DNA of 64,000 bases. It comes from CAWDDA01 sp963813345. GTDB taxonomy: Bacteria; Acidobacteriota; Blastocatellia; RBC074. Positions within the stretch are counted from its first letter, which is position 1. Every line of letters starts with the position of its first letter. Under the pieces are notes generated by a model. It made no database searches, was not told where the DNA came from, and saw only the letters and a program-made list of their open reading frames with translations. The translations under genes were made by a program, and so were the position numbers. The stretch spans positions 113,561 through 177,560 of the forward strand of contig CAWEYR010000014.1 in NCBI GenBank assembly GCA_963813345.1. The letters run 5' to 3'. Shown here piece by piece: positions 9,768 through 19,722 of this stretch.

Positions 9768-9789
9768 GAAACGCGCGTTAACGCGTTTC
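9768..9789. promoter_or_regulatory. Perfect inverted repeat upstream of the M1-like gene
   Basis: GAAACGCG-CGTTAA-CGCGTTTC, an 8-bp perfect stem around a 6-base loop, in the divergent gap between waaF and the M1-like gene. It lies about 25 bases upstream of an extended -10 element and could be an operator; function is not demonstrated. Confidence 0.4.
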
Positions 9790-9812
9790 ACGCGGCAATC
9801 ATAAGGTTGGAG

Positions 9813-9821
9813 TGTTATAAT
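9813..9821 (+). promoter_or_regulatory. Extended -10 promoter element
   Basis: TGTTATAAT matches the extended -10 consensus TGnTATAAT exactly, 37 bases before the ATG of the M1-like gene. No clear -35 hexamer is visible at the usual distance, which is typical of extended -10 promoters. Confidence 0.5.
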
Positions 9822-9858
9822 CTGGCAGGTTGCTGAATTCAGAGGTGGTGGCGAAGGA

Positions 9859-12029
9859 ATGGCAAAAAGGTATCTCCTGGTAGCAGTTCTCCTTGTGGTC
9901 GCTTGCTCCATCGGCGTAAGTACGTTTGGAGCGCGAGCACAGGAACCGAGCGTCAACATCGACGTTCAACACTATGTAATAGATGCGCAGCTTGTCCCAT
10001 CCGAGCAATTGCTGCGGGCAAGGGCAGATGTGGTTTTCGTGCCAGCCGGCGAGACGAGATCGGCGGTTTTCGAGCTAAACGGGTCGCTGGCTGTCAAACG
10101 CATTACGCGGGTCGCAGGTCCTGTGATGGCAACTACGACGACCCCGCCCGCGGGAAGTACACCTTCACGTAAGGAAACTTCACAAAAGAAATCTTCGTCT
10201 TCTACAGGCAATCAGTCCGGTCAGTCCAATCCTTCGGCGGCTCGCGTCCGGACGCAGTCCGCACAGCCAGGCGAATTGCAGTTTATACAGGACAATCGCG
10301 AAAGCATGAACGTGCGCGTAGACCTTGGCACGGTCGTGCCGGCTGGGCGACCCGTAACCCTCAGATTTGAATACGAGGGAGCGCTTGAGTCGGCTCAGGG
10401 TGGGCCCATTCAGACAGCGCGACTCGCATATGTTGGCGAGCAGGTATCGTATCTGTTCTATGCTGCAAGATGGTTTCCGTTTCACAACTACGCTGCTGAT
10501 CGCGCAACCTACGATATCAGGATCACCGTTCCGAAAGGTTTTACGGTAGTTGGCTACAGCGAGAGTCCGGTGAGTCCGACTGCGGGAGCGACGCCTGACT
10601 CGCAGACATTCGCATTCACTTCGAAGACCCCCACCTTGCCGGGCAATATTGCGGCGGCGAAGTATGTCACTAACAGCACGAAGGCGGGTGGATTTCGATT
10701 GATGTCTATTACAAGGCAGGCAATGAGCGATGGGCTGAGCATGCGGCTGAGATCGTCGGAAAGCGTCTCGAGTTCTATTCGTCGAAGTTCGGAGGCTACG
10801 CATATGGAAATCGTGTGATCGTTGCTGAAACGGACGAGGAAACGTTACCGGCATACAGCGGCGCAGGAATCATCTTTATCTCTCCGCGGGCAGTGACAGA
10901 AGGATTCGACGAGACGCTGGCCCGTGAAGTTGCATATCAGTGGTGGGGAAACACGGTTGGAATCAAGTCGTTTGATGATGTCTGGCTGGTTCAAGGTCTG
11001 GCGGAATTCAGCTCCCTGCTGTATGTGCGTGACAGTCAGAATGAATCGCGCTTTCAGCAGGCAGTCCGGGCAGAGCTCGAACGCGCCCTTGCATTCGAGC
11101 AGTCCTCGTCGATTCGGAACGCTCCAAAACAGCTTGATGATCAGACACCGGCGTTCCGATCAATCATTGTGTATAAGGGTGCACTGGTTTTTAACATGCT
11201 GAGGCGGCTGCTGGGTGACGATAAATTTGATGCGATGATGCGTGACTACTACGCGAAGTATAAAGGGCGCAACGTAAGCATCGATGAGTTCGAACAGTTT
11301 GCCTCGCAGGCTGCCGGGCGCTCGCTCAGGTTCTTTTTTGGCCAGTGGGTTGATTCAACAGGCGTGCCGGAGTTTCGCGCAGATTATCGAATGGTGCGGA
11401 CGAAGGAAGGATTCCGCGTTCCGGGAACGGTCAAGCAGGATCTGGACACGTTCGAGATGCCGGTGGACATCCTTTTGAAGACCGAAACTGGAAACGAGCG
11501 CGACACGGTTCTAATGAAAGGCACCTCAGCCGATTTTGACCTCACGACCAAGAGTAAGCCGGTGGAGATCATTGTTGACCCGGACGCGAAGATCATCAGA
11601 AGCTCAGACGAGTTGCGACAGGGAGTAATTGTCCGTCGAGGGATCGAGCACGTTCGTGAGCAGGAGTTTCTCGAGGCGGAGCAGCAGTTCCAGGCAGCCA
11701 TCAAGCTCAATCGCAGCCTCTCGTGGGCCTGGTACAATCTTGGCGTGCTTTATTTGACTCAGCGGAACTACGCGAAGGCTTTGGATACCTTTGACCAGGC
11801 GCTCAATGGGGATCTCAGACCAGACTGGGTCGAGGTGTGGAGTTACATCTACCGAGGCAATGCATGGGATGCGTATGGTAATCGCGAGCGGGCTGTGGCC
11901 GAATACAACCGGGCAGTGAGTAACGGTAACAATTTCAATAACGCTCAAGCAATTGCGCAACAGTATCTCGCGACGCCATTTGATCCGAAACGTACGCGCC
12001 AGTCGGACAGTTCAAGCCAGACGAAGTAA
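9859..12029 (+). CDS. M1 peptidase-like protein lacking all zinc ligands, with C-terminal TPRs (frameshifted)
   Basis: Signal peptide at residues 1-28 (VAVLLVVACSIGVSTFGARAQ), a beta-rich M1-type N-terminal domain interrupted by a Ser/Thr/Gln-rich insert (about 95-135), a gluzincin domain, and two or so TPR units at the end (WAWYNLGVLYLTQRNYAKAL). The frame slips near 10695; restoring one T gives GGFSIDVYYKAGNERWAEH and joins both parts into about 720 residues. Where active M1 enzymes have HEIAHQWWGN-x-NE, this protein reads REVAYQWWGN and, 18 residues on, VQGLAEF: His to Arg, His to Tyr, Glu to Gln. The GAMEN-type exopeptidase motif is also gone (YSGAGIIFIS). It is therefore predicted to be a non-catalytic, exported binding protein. 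Followed after 22 bases by the next gene, likely one operon. Confidence 0.85.
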
Positions 12030-12051
12030 AAGAACAAAACGAACCTGACGT

Positions 12052-12804
12052 ATGCCTGAGACCCAAAGATTCCGCCTGAAGACGGTACTACATGCATGGT
12101 TGATTATGGTTGGGCTTGGCACGGCGCTGTTTGCGCAGGTGCCAGTCGAAAGCGTCGAGAAGAAGGTCGACAAAGCCGACAAGATAGGAAAACTCGAGAA
12201 AGGTTCAAGCTTTCGTACTGCCGAGAGCCAGAGCCGTTACAGCTACGTCTTCGAGAATGAGCGCTTCACGACGCCACTGGTCGAAGTTGAATTTGATGCT
12301 GGCGGGCACGGCAAGTTCCACTTCAAGAAGAAAGACGGTCGTGAGGTGACCAACGATCTCGCGATATCGGGTGCGCTGGTTGCGCAGGTAAAGAGCCTGT
12401 TTGAAGAGGTGGGCTTTCTCGGGAGCACGGAAGACTACCAGCACAAGAAAGATTTCTCACATCTGGGCAAAGTCACTATTCGCTACTCTGATGGCGGCCG
12501 CGAGCGGGAAGCTTCATTTAATTACACTGACAATCCTGCGATGAACAGGCTCGTCGATATCTTCCGAAACATTGCCACGCAGGAAAACCGTGTCTTCGAA
12601 ATCCAGACGATGCGCGAGAATGACCCGCTTTCGATGCCGGCTCAGATGCGAATGCTCGAGTCTGAGCTCAGGTCAAAACAGATTGCAGATCCCCGTCAAC
12701 TCATCACGCTGCTCGAAGAAATCCGCCTGGATGAGGGTCTTCCTCTGATAGCGAGAAACCACGCGGAACGCCTCATCAAATCGATCGGCAAAACCAAATC
12801 GTGA
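12052..12804 (+). CDS. Secreted protein of unknown function
   Basis: 250 residues with an N-terminal hydrophobic stretch (AWLIMVGLGTALFAQ) that looks like a signal peptide, then a Lys-rich segment (VEKKVDKADKIGKLEKG), a beta-rich middle (VEVEFDAGGHGKFHFKKKDG; KVTIRYSDGGRERE) and a helical C-terminal third. I recognise no family. Its position 22 bases after the M1-like gene suggests shared function in the envelope. The first codons overlap a sequence resembling repeat family E (12069-12091), so the true start may be a later ATG (for example near 12092 or 12107) or the repeat has been absorbed into the coding region. Confidence 0.75.
   Translation: MPETQRFRLKTVLHAWLIMVGLGTALFAQVPVESVEKKVDKADKIGKLEKGSSFRTAESQSRYSYVFENERFTTPLVEVEFDAGGHGKFHFKKKDGREVTNDLAISGALVAQVKSLFEEVGFLGSTEDYQHKKDFSHLGKVTIRYSDGGREREASFNYTDNPAMNRLVDIFRNIATQENRVFEIQTMRENDPLSMPAQMRMLESELRSKQIADPRQLITLLEEIRLDEGLPLIARNHAERLIKSIGKTKS
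12069..12091. repeat. Family E repeat-like sequence inside a gene start
   Basis: ATTCCGCCTGAAGACGGTAC matches the right arm of the family E palindrome (compare 55794-55813 and 13208-13227) with one change. It encodes residues 6-13 of the secreted unknown protein. Confidence 0.45.
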
Positions 12805-12810
12805 AGACCT

Positions 12811-12901
12811 ATTTGGAGTGCGGGGCTCGGCGCCGCTTTTGTCTCCCGCCGAGTGATCCGATCGGGACACTAAAGCGGCGCCAAGCCGCCGCACTCCAAA
12901 T
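12811..12901. repeat. Palindromic repeat, family G
   Basis: Imperfect inverted repeat: ATTTGGAGTGCGG...CGGCGCCGCTTT pairs with AAAGCGGCGCC...CCGCACTCCAAAT. It lies right after the stop of the secreted unknown protein and may act as a transcription end. Seen once in this window. Confidence 0.7.
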
Positions 12902-12926
12902 TCGGCTCGCGATTGTCCAACCAGCG

Positions 12927-13157
12927 CTGCAATCACCGCGGAGCGGTGCGAGAACGTAGCCAGGGGTTGAGTCTTCGAAACCCCTGGACCGATGCGTGGA
13001 CAAGTTTGCATCCTGGAAGGATGCGAGAAACGACGACGGTTCACGGATCCGTGTCTCGCATCCCTCCGGGATGCGACCTTTCTCAACACCTGCAACCAGG
13101 GGTTTCGAAGACTCAACCCCTGGCTACGTTCTCGCACCGCTCCGCGGTGATGCGCTG
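12927..13157. repeat. Long palindromic element, family B copy 1
   Basis: About 230 bp. Outer arms: CACCGCGGAGCGGTGCGAGA...CCAGGGGTTGAGTCTTCGAA pair with TTCGAAGACTCAACCCCTGG...TCTCGCACCGCTCCGCGGTG. The centre holds further partial palindromes built on CATCC-GGATGCGAGAAA. A near-identical copy lies at 63756-63965 and a decayed one at 45900-46143. No protein is encoded; frames across it only give repeat-derived peptides. Confidence 0.88.
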
Positions 13158-13207
13158 CTTCGCGGCGCATTGTCGCGACTCCTCGCCATCTTTCGCCCGC
13201 ACGAATG

Positions 13208-13236
13208 TTTCCGCCTGAAGGCGGTACAACGTACCT
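13208..13236. repeat. Family E repeat, half copy
   Basis: TTTCCGCCTGAAGGCGGTAC then AACGTACCT. Same sequence as the right half of the full palindrome at 55755-55819. It ends at the stop codon of the peptidoglycan-binding gene. With families G and B it fills the 430-base gap 12805-13234, which contains no gene. Confidence 0.65.
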
Positions 13237-13871
13237 AATTACTCAGCCCGAGACGCTTGAGTGCATGAGCGGTAGGGTAGCCTGTTGCATCAATTCGTTC
13301 TTTGACTTGAAACGCCTTCATACCCTCGATGGTTTCATCGTCGTAAATGCCAGAGGGTTCGGATGAATAGAAACCACGGTCCTTCAGCGCCTTTTGGATC
13401 TGTATCACTCTCTGTGGTTCGATCTCGACATCTATCCGCCTGGTCGAAATTCCATGGACTCCGCCCGGTTTTGCCTCCGCGGTTGTCACCGGAACGGTCG
13501 TATTAGCAGATTTCCGATACTCGATGACATCGATCTTATCTGTGGGTTGGGGGACTACCGTGGGCTGCACGGGTATTGGTTGAATCTGCGTTGGTGGTGG
13601 CGCAACGGAAGGCGTGACTGGTGGAGCCTTGGGGACACTAGCGGTAGTGGTGGTAGTGGTAGTGGTCAGCAGGGGCGTTCTTCTTCGGTTCGGGCTTCTT
13701 CGCAGAAGCGGCAACACCCTTCTTGCCTTTCTTGACCGGGGTTTGCTGGGTTTTGTTTTCGCGGTTTTGGCGCTGAGACTGGTATGCCAGGCTACTAAAC
13801 GGGATTGACGCAAGCGACAGGACGGCGATAGCGGCAACTGAAATCAGAACTCGAATGCGCAGCACTCGCAT
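13235..13871 (-). CDS. Secreted peptidoglycan-binding domain protein (frameshifted)
   Basis: Start MRVLRIRVLISVAAIAVL at 13871 gives a signal peptide, followed by a Lys/Ala/Pro-rich linker. The frame then changes within a CCACTA microsatellite near 13650-13690, so that DHYHYHHYR in one frame becomes a Thr run in the other. The C-terminal part has a Pro-rich stretch (VAPPPTQIQPIPVQPTVVPQ) and a PG_binding_1 domain (VIQIQKALKDRGFYSSEPSG, then YDDETIEGMKAFQ). Length about 210 residues. Predicted to bind cell-wall glycan in the periplasm. It lies 21 bases after the HtrA protease on the same strand, so the two are probably co-transcribed. The microsatellite may be a real slippage site or an assembly error. 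Confidence 0.78.
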
Positions 13872-13892
13872 GTAATAACCCGCACCGGCGCG

Positions 13893-15406
13893 CTATGGTT
13901 TGGTCAGCGATATGAATCGCCTCGGCAAAGGGGATCTGCGCCGATATACCTGCAGGACAATTGCATCCCCTGACTGAATTCGATCGATCGCGCGCTTGAA
14001 CAGGGCCGAAGTCGTCACGGCCGCGCGATTGACTCGCTCGATGACATCGTCACGACGGAGGTCCGCGTCTTCAGCAACGCTGCCGGGATCCACTCGAGAT
14101 ACGATGACACCAGCGATGCCAGCGATATCAAATGCACGCTGAATAGTGGGCGACGGACCTGTTACGTCGATACCAATGCCCCTGGGCTGCTCGCCGCTAA
14201 CCTGCCGGATTGCTGTCACAGTGTCAGGTTCCGTAGCCGCCGTTGCGCGGCGCCCAATCACGGCGCGGAGAGTCAAATCCTGACCATCTCGATACACTTT
14301 GATTGGCACTTCGGCGCCCACCGGAGTAGCAGCGACTCTCCGCACAAGATCCTGGCTGTGGCGAATTGGCTCGCCTCGGAATTCGGTAATTATGTCGGCG
14401 ATCCTGAATCCGGCGCGGACAGCGGGTGTGGGCATTTGCTTTCCGTTGTCCTCATAGGTATCAGAGATCACACTCACAATGGCGCCACGCGCTGTGCGAA
14501 GGCCGAAGACATTGGCTATCTGGGGCGTTACAGGATCAGTTCCAACGCCAAGGAATCCTCGCACGACACGACCGCCGGGCTTAAGTTGTCGGTAAATCGC
14601 GAGCGCTTCGTTTGACGGCAGGGCAAAGCAGATTCCGTTGTAGTCTCCTGTAGTTGTAGCGATCGCCGAATTGATAGCAATGACTTCACCAACCAGATTG
14701 ATCAGCGGCCCACCAGAGTTGCCGCGATTGATTGCGGCATCGGTTTGCAGAAAGTGTTGCGCGCTCGGGCGATTACTGAGCTCGTTGGCCTCGCGATCCT
14801 TCGCGCTGATGATACCTGCAGTCACCGTTTGATCCAGACCGAACGGAGAACCGATGGCGAGTACCCAATCGCCTACCTGAATTCGGTCCGAATCGCCAAG
14901 CTTGGCGGCCTTTAATTGAATCTGTGGTTCGAACTTGAGCACCGCAAGGTCTGAGTCACGATCGCTTCCGACGACGCGGGCAGCGTACTCGAGCCCGTCG
15001 AACAATCTCACCTTTATGCGGTCAACACCGTTGACTACATGATGATTTGTCAGGACGAAGCCGCCAGGATCGACGATCACGCCGCTCCCAATTCCTCGTC
15101 GCACGCGCTCAGTTGTCACGCCGTCATTTGAAGTGTCGCCAGGCTCGCGTGTGGGCTGCACTACCGTGCTGATATGAACCACGGACGGTTCAACCTGTTT
15201 TGCAATATTGACAAAGGCTGAAGTTACTTCAGGTGGGAGGACGCGGTCACTTGCGATAGCGACGTGACGATCAGCGCGAAGATAGAACCCAGGAGCACTC
15301 CAACAAGAAGCGCGATCGCGGCAATTGCGAATACGGACGCTATCAGTGCACGGCGACGGTACGCGATGATAATGCTTCGGATTCTGTCGCGCTCGTGAGA
15401 GGTCAT
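13893..15406 (-). CDS. HtrA/DegP-type serine protease with membrane anchor (frameshifted near N-terminus)
   Basis: Start MTSHERDRIRSIIIAYRRR at 15406 leads into a transmembrane helix (ALIASVFAIAAIALLVGVLLG). The frame changes near 15240-15260, going from SLSQVTA to SDRVLPPEVTSAFVNIA. The trypsin-like domain carries the triad: His in LTNHHVVNG, Asp in DRDSDLAVLKF, Ser in NRGNSGGPLINL. Two PDZ domains follow (GFLGVGTDPVTPQ onwards, and GIGIDVTGPSPT onwards). Predicted role: periplasmic, membrane-tethered quality-control protease. Total near 500 residues, usual for the family. The small downstream peptidoglycan-binding gene may localise with it. Confidence 0.9.
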
Positions 15407-15425
15407 GTTCAGGGGCCACGTTGTG

Positions 15426-15520
15426 CCGTCTTCAGGAGGTTTGAGTTCAAGCTTCAGCTTGGGGTTGCACTTCCAATCCCAAGCTGAAGCTTGAACTCAA
15501 ACCTCCTGAAGGCGTACTAC
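15426..15520. repeat. Palindromic repeat, family A copy 2, nested in family E-like ends
   Basis: Perfect 33-bp arms 15431-15463 and 15478-15510 around a 14-base loop. The inner sequence is GAGTTCAAGCTTCAGCTTGG. The outer edges (GCCGTCTTCAGG and CCTGAAGGCGTACTAC) resemble family E, suggesting one palindrome inserted inside another. It sits between the TPR gene stop and the HtrA start. Confidence 0.88.
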
Positions 15521-15537
15521 ACTGCCCAACCTCGACG

Positions 15538-16794
15538 TCAGGGCTTTTTCGCCCTGGTTGCCCTGGATCTCGCTCCGGAATCTGCTTTCGGAGCTTGCAG
15601 ATTGTTGCCAACGATCAGATCTTTCATCACGGTCTTTGCCTCGGCTACCCTTGGATCGGTTTCAGGCGCGCGATCAACAAACTTCTGAAGAGTATTGGCC
15701 GACTCCTGGAAGTTGCCGATGCCGACATATGCAAGTCCGAGACTGTAGAGAGCTTCGATGTTGTCTGGATCTGTCTGCAGAATCTCCTGGAAGGCGGGGA
15801 CTGCTTTGTCAGTCAACCCGGCGTCAAAGAGCGTCTGGGCGCCCTTGAGGTTAAAGGATTTCTTCTCCTCAGGAACCTCAGAAAGGCTTGCCGCCGTCTT
15901 GTAATCGGTCACGGCCGCCTGGGCTGCCTCGGCATTGCCAAAGCGTTTTGCAAGAACTGATTCGGCGTCGGCACGAATCTTCAGGTAACTGAGCTTGTTC
16001 TTCTTTCCCTCAACTGCTTTGGCCGGGTCGGCAAGAGTAGGTTCGACGATGGTCAGGGCTCTGGTCGAAGCAGCCACAGAATCTGTGAAATCCTGTTTCG
16101 CGGGATCCCGCTCGCCTGCATTCAGTTTTGTCGCCCCTCGATTGTAGAGAGCAAGCGCCAGATTCGCCGGTACCACGTGCTGTTCTGCATCCAGCTTTTC
16201 GGCCTCGGTGAACTTGGTAATAGCTCCCGCATAATCCTTGTTGCTTGCGAGAACCCGGCCCTCCTCGAAAGACTTTTTCATATTCTCGAAGTCGGCCTTT
16301 TGCTTCTCGATTTCGGCCTTCTTCTTTTCAAACTCAGCCTGCTGCTTCTTCACTTCTTCTGCCGAGGGTTGTTTTGCTGCGGGTGCACCTGCACCACCTC
16401 CGCCAGATTTCGCTTGAGCAGCCTGTGCTTTGACCTCGTCAATCGTGATCTTTCGGCCATCACCTGGGGCGAGCTCGATCGTCAGCAATCTCACCTGTAG
16501 GCCGGATTCCACTGTCAGATAGGTCGGCGAGCATTCAGGTGCAGACACGAGCAACGTGTAGGTTCCGGTATATGGAACTCCCGCGTGAAGGAAATGTCCC
16601 TTCTTGTCGGTTGGCACCGTGTAGCTGCCTTTGATGTCCATCCTGACTATTTCGACTGTTGCGTTCGTTATCAGTTCGCCTGAGCCCTGCTTCTTCACGT
16701 CGCCTTCGATGCGACCGACCTGCGCAAGTGCTGTCGCAGTAAGCAAAATGGCGAAGCCGATTGTTGCGACGCCCCAAGTTATCCTTGCTTTCAT
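15538..16794 (-). CDS. Secreted carboxypeptidase-regulatory/TPR protein
   Basis: ATG 16794 is preceded by AGGAGG five bases upstream, so MKARITWGVATIGF is the start, giving 418 residues. A signal peptide (to ALAQ) is followed by an Ig-like regulatory domain (VGRIEGDVKKQGSGE to about residue 110), a charged coiled coil rich in Glu/Lys (about 145-185: QQAEFEKKKAEIEKQKADF), and TPR units (EEGRVLASNKDYAGAITKF; ALYSLGLAYVGIGNFQESA). The tail is basic (RSRATRAKKP). Probably an exported scaffold for protein complexes. It stands alone between two repeats. Confidence 0.85.
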   Translation of the reverse strand: MKARITWGVATIGFAILLTATALAQVGRIEGDVKKQGSGELITNATVEIVRMDIKGSYTVPTDKKGHFLHAGVPYTGTYTLLVSAPECSPTYLTVESGLQVRLLTIELAPGDGRKITIDEVKAQAAQAKSGGGGAGAPAAKQPSAEEVKKQQAEFEKKKAEIEKQKADFENMKKSFEEGRVLASNKDYAGAITKFTEAEKLDAEQHVVPANLALALYNRGATKLNAGERDPAKQDFTDSVAASTRALTIVEPTLADPAKAVEGKKNKLSYLKIRADAESVLAKRFGNAEAAQAAVTDYKTAASLSEVPEEKKSFNLKGAQTLFDAGLTDKAVPAFQEILQTDPDNIEALYSLGLAYVGIGNFQESANTLQKFVDRAPETDPRVAEAKTVMKDLIVGNNLQAPKADSGARSRATRAKKP

Positions 16795-16950
16795 CTTGTC
16801 CTCCTGGTGGAACAACCCCGCGCTATTGCAGCTTCTCTAAAGCCGATACAACCTTAGTCTATCAGCTCGCAAAGCAAGTTCAGCGCCGGAATAACTCGAT
16901 TTTACCGCAGCAATAGACCGCTTTCAACAACGTCTGCCAAAAACAGATAC

Positions 16951-17037
16951 TCACGCGAAGCCGCGAAGACGCGAAGCGGAGGACCGCTTCTACGCCATTC
17001 TTCGTTCTTCTTCACGTCTTCGCGCCTTCGCGTGAGA
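16951..17037. repeat. Palindromic repeat, family C copy 2
   Basis: TCACGCGAAGCCGCGAAGAC...GCGAAG pairs imperfectly with CTTCACGTCTTCGCGCC...TTCGCGTGA. Related to the element at 2958-3109. It follows the stop of the DinB-like gene. Confidence 0.75.
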
Positions 17038-17053
17038 CTCTTCAACACCGTGT

Positions 17054-17646
17054 CTATCCGAGCTTCTCCTGGGGAGGCTTAACACCTTTCAGACGGAGGT
17101 AGATCGTTGTCTGACCTCGATGGTGGGTCTGATGTTCGAAGAGCATCGCGAGAATCTGCCATTTCGGGCGGTTATAGCCGAAAAATGCGATCTTCTCATC
17201 GAGCTTCGCTTCAGTTGTTGCCTTCAGCCCCGCGATGACATAATCGTAGCTTTCAAGGACGATCTTGGTGCATGCCCCTTTCGATTTGAGCTCGGCCATG
17301 GTCTCCAGGTTCTTGCCCTGGTAGGGATTCGTCATACCAAAAGCGCGAGTCGCAAACTCAAAGTTTCCGCCTGAAAGATGGAGCATCTGTTCTGAAAAAC
17401 TTCTGATATCCGGCGTCGGTTTGAATGCATAATCCATCTTCCGGCATAGCATCGAGGTATTCCTTTGTGTAGTCGCGAGCGCGCGTCCATTCGCGTACGT
17501 ACCCCTCAATTTTGGACGCCGGGTAATCTTTGGGTGGCGCCTGAGCTGGGAGGTGCGGTTTGTTGTGCAAAAGCGACCAGTGCAAGAGCTATCGTGAGCG
17601 CGAACGAGCTAAGGAAATAGCGGAGTCCGAGGATTCGCTGTCTCAT
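17054..17646 (-). CDS. Exported DinB-family protein (frameshifted)
   Basis: ATG 17646 opens MRQRILGLRYFLSSFALTIA, a signal peptide ending near ALVAFAQQ. The frame then shifts near 17540 into PPKDYPASKIEGYVREWTRA and again near 17427, where removing one G of GG restores AMPEDDYAFKPTPDIRSF. The C-terminal half has the DinB helical bundle with metal-site His residues (LHLSGGNFEFA; EHQTHHRGQTTIYLRLKG). About 195 residues. DinB proteins are four-helix metal enzymes or thiol transferase relatives of unclear substrate. A signal peptide on such a protein is less usual and recurs in this kind of bacterium by general knowledge. Stands alone. Confidence 0.78.
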
Positions 17647-17755
17647 ACGTGGTAATCTCTCCTTTGTGTGTGGATACAGTTGTTCAAGAGTTGACTACGC
17701 GAGTACTCTATTCTCGCTGAAATCGTTCGATTCTGCCACCCGGAACGCTAGCTAA

Positions 17756-19713
17756 ATGATTGAAGTCTTCGGTCCTGACGGACTGCTTTCACGAAGTCAT
17801 CCTGAATACGAATTTCGCCCGGGTCAGGTTGCGATGGCAGAAGCCGTCGCTGACGCTCTCGAACGAAGACAGCACCTCCTCGTCGAAGCTGGAACCGGTA
17901 CCGGCAAGACGCTTGCCTATCTTGTCCCCGCAATCGCCAGCGGGCGACGCGTGATTGTCTCGACAGGAACAAAAAACCTTCAGGAGCAGCTGTTCTTCAA
18001 GGATATTACCGTTTCTTCAATCAATTCTTCCGCGCAAATTCAATGCCGCCTATCTCAAGGGCCGTTCCAACTACCTCTGCCTGCTCCGTCTGGAACGTGC
18101 CGAGGATCGTCCGATTCTTCAGGGTCTGGAAGAAGTTGACTACTTTGACATGGTGCGACATTGGGCGCGGGAGACAGAAACAGGTGACCGCGCCGAGCTG
18201 GCTGAGCTGCCAGATTCGGTCGCGTTCTGGCGGCACATCGATGCACGTTCCGACATCTGCATTGGATCGAAATGCCCACGCTTCGAAGAATGCTTCGTGA
18301 CCCGTGCGCGCCAGACCGCACTCGATGCGGACGTGATTATCGTAAATCATCATCTCTTTTTTGCTGACCTGGCACTTCGCGGCAAGGAATGGGGGCAGGT
18401 TCTGCCCGATTACGGCGCCGTCGTATTTGATGAGGCGCACCAGATCGAAGACATCGCGGCTCAGTACTTCGGTGCAGCTGTTTCAAGTTTTCAGATCGAG
18501 GACCTGATCGGTGACATCGCTCACCTTTCAATCACCGATGCCGAAGTATCGCGCGAAATTCTTCATGCGAGTTCAAGGGTGGTGAGATTCGCAGACCAGT
18601 TCTGGCTGAGTCTGCTGGCACTCGGTGAAGACCGGTCCGCGGGAGGAAGCGAAGAGAGCCGCCTGGTCTTAGGCCGGCGGACATTTGTCACGACGGACTA
18701 TGGAGGGGAATCAAAGGCAACGCCTGCAGGTGAAAGGTTTGTAGACCTGCGTAGCGCGCTCAATCGACTAAAAGCGAGCCTCGCTGTTGTCCGGGATGCG
18801 CCGCCTGAGATGGAGGCGATCGAGAGGAGGGCAGAACAGCTGACCTTCGATCTGGAATTTATCGTCAAAGGATCGGACGAGAACTTCGTCTACTGGGGTG
18901 AGCGGCGCGGACGCGGCTTCATCCTACAGGCAACGCCCGATTGAATCATCGGTGCTGCTCGAGGATGCCCTCTTCTCGAAGACGGATTCGGTGATCCTGA
19001 CATCGGCGACACTGACGAGCGCAGCCTCGTTTGATTTCATTCGCAAGCGGCTCGGAATCGCTTCTGCGATGGAACTTGTTGCCGAGTCGAGCTTCGACTA
19101 TTCGAAGCAATCGCTGCTCTACCTTCCACCGAAGATGCCTGATCCGCGGAGTGCGGACTTTTCTTCGACCGCAGCCAGGGAAATCGTGAACATACTGAAT
19201 GCCAGCCGGGGACGCGCATTCGTGCTTTCAACCAGCTATTCACAGATGCGGGCGCTCAGGCGCCTTGTCGAGCCTGAGGTGGAGTTCCCGATTTACATGC
19301 AGGGAGAAGGGACGCGGAGTGGCCTGCTCGAGCGTTTTCGATCGACTGAAGGCGCAGTGCTTTTCGCCACTTCCAGTTTCTGGCACGGCGTCGATGTGCG
19401 GGGAGATGCGCTTTCGTGCGTGATCATCGATAAGCTGCCATTCTCAGTACCAACCGACCCTGTTGTCGCAGCGCGTCAAAGGCAGATCGACAAGAATGGA
19501 GGCAACAGCTTTCTCGAATACTCTGTGCCGTCAGCTATCATCAGCCTGCGGCAGGGAATTGGGCGGCTGATCCGGAGCACAACCGATCGTGGCGTGATTT
19601 CGATTCTGGATCCGAGGATTCGAACTAAGAAATATGGCCAGGCTTTCCTTGCGAGCCTTGACGAGTGTCCAATCACTGACCGGATCGAAGATGTTGAGAA
19701 GTTCTTTGCTTGA
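17756..19713 (+). CDS. DinG/XPD-type ATP-dependent DNA helicase (frameshifted twice)
   Basis: About 650 residues over three frames. Walker A is AGTGTGKTLAYLVPA, motif II is VFDEAHQIED, and the late motifs are SFWHGVDVRGD and LRQGIGRLIRS. Four Cys (LCLLRLE, then CIGSKCPRFEECF) mark the likely 4Fe-4S cluster of the XPD/DinG group. Break one lies near 18008-18016: dropping one T gives FFKDIPFLQSILPRKFNAAY. Break two is at the CCC near 18938: dropping one C gives ATPIESSVLLEDAL. Predicted role: unwinding of R-loops, D-loops and similar structures in repair. Monocistronic in appearance. Confidence 0.9.
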
Positions 19714-19722
19714 ACTCGATAC

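Noticed and set aside
12913..13238. Plus and minus open frames giving peptides such as QGLSLRNPW and SKTQPLATFSHR
   Set aside because: The same peptides arise from both family B copies and on both strands; they are translated palindrome, not genes.
13638..13871. Separate 77-residue His/Tyr-tailed protein
   Set aside because: Its N-terminus is the signal peptide of the peptidoglycan-binding protein; the HYHYHHY tail is the out-of-frame reading of the Thr-run microsatellite.
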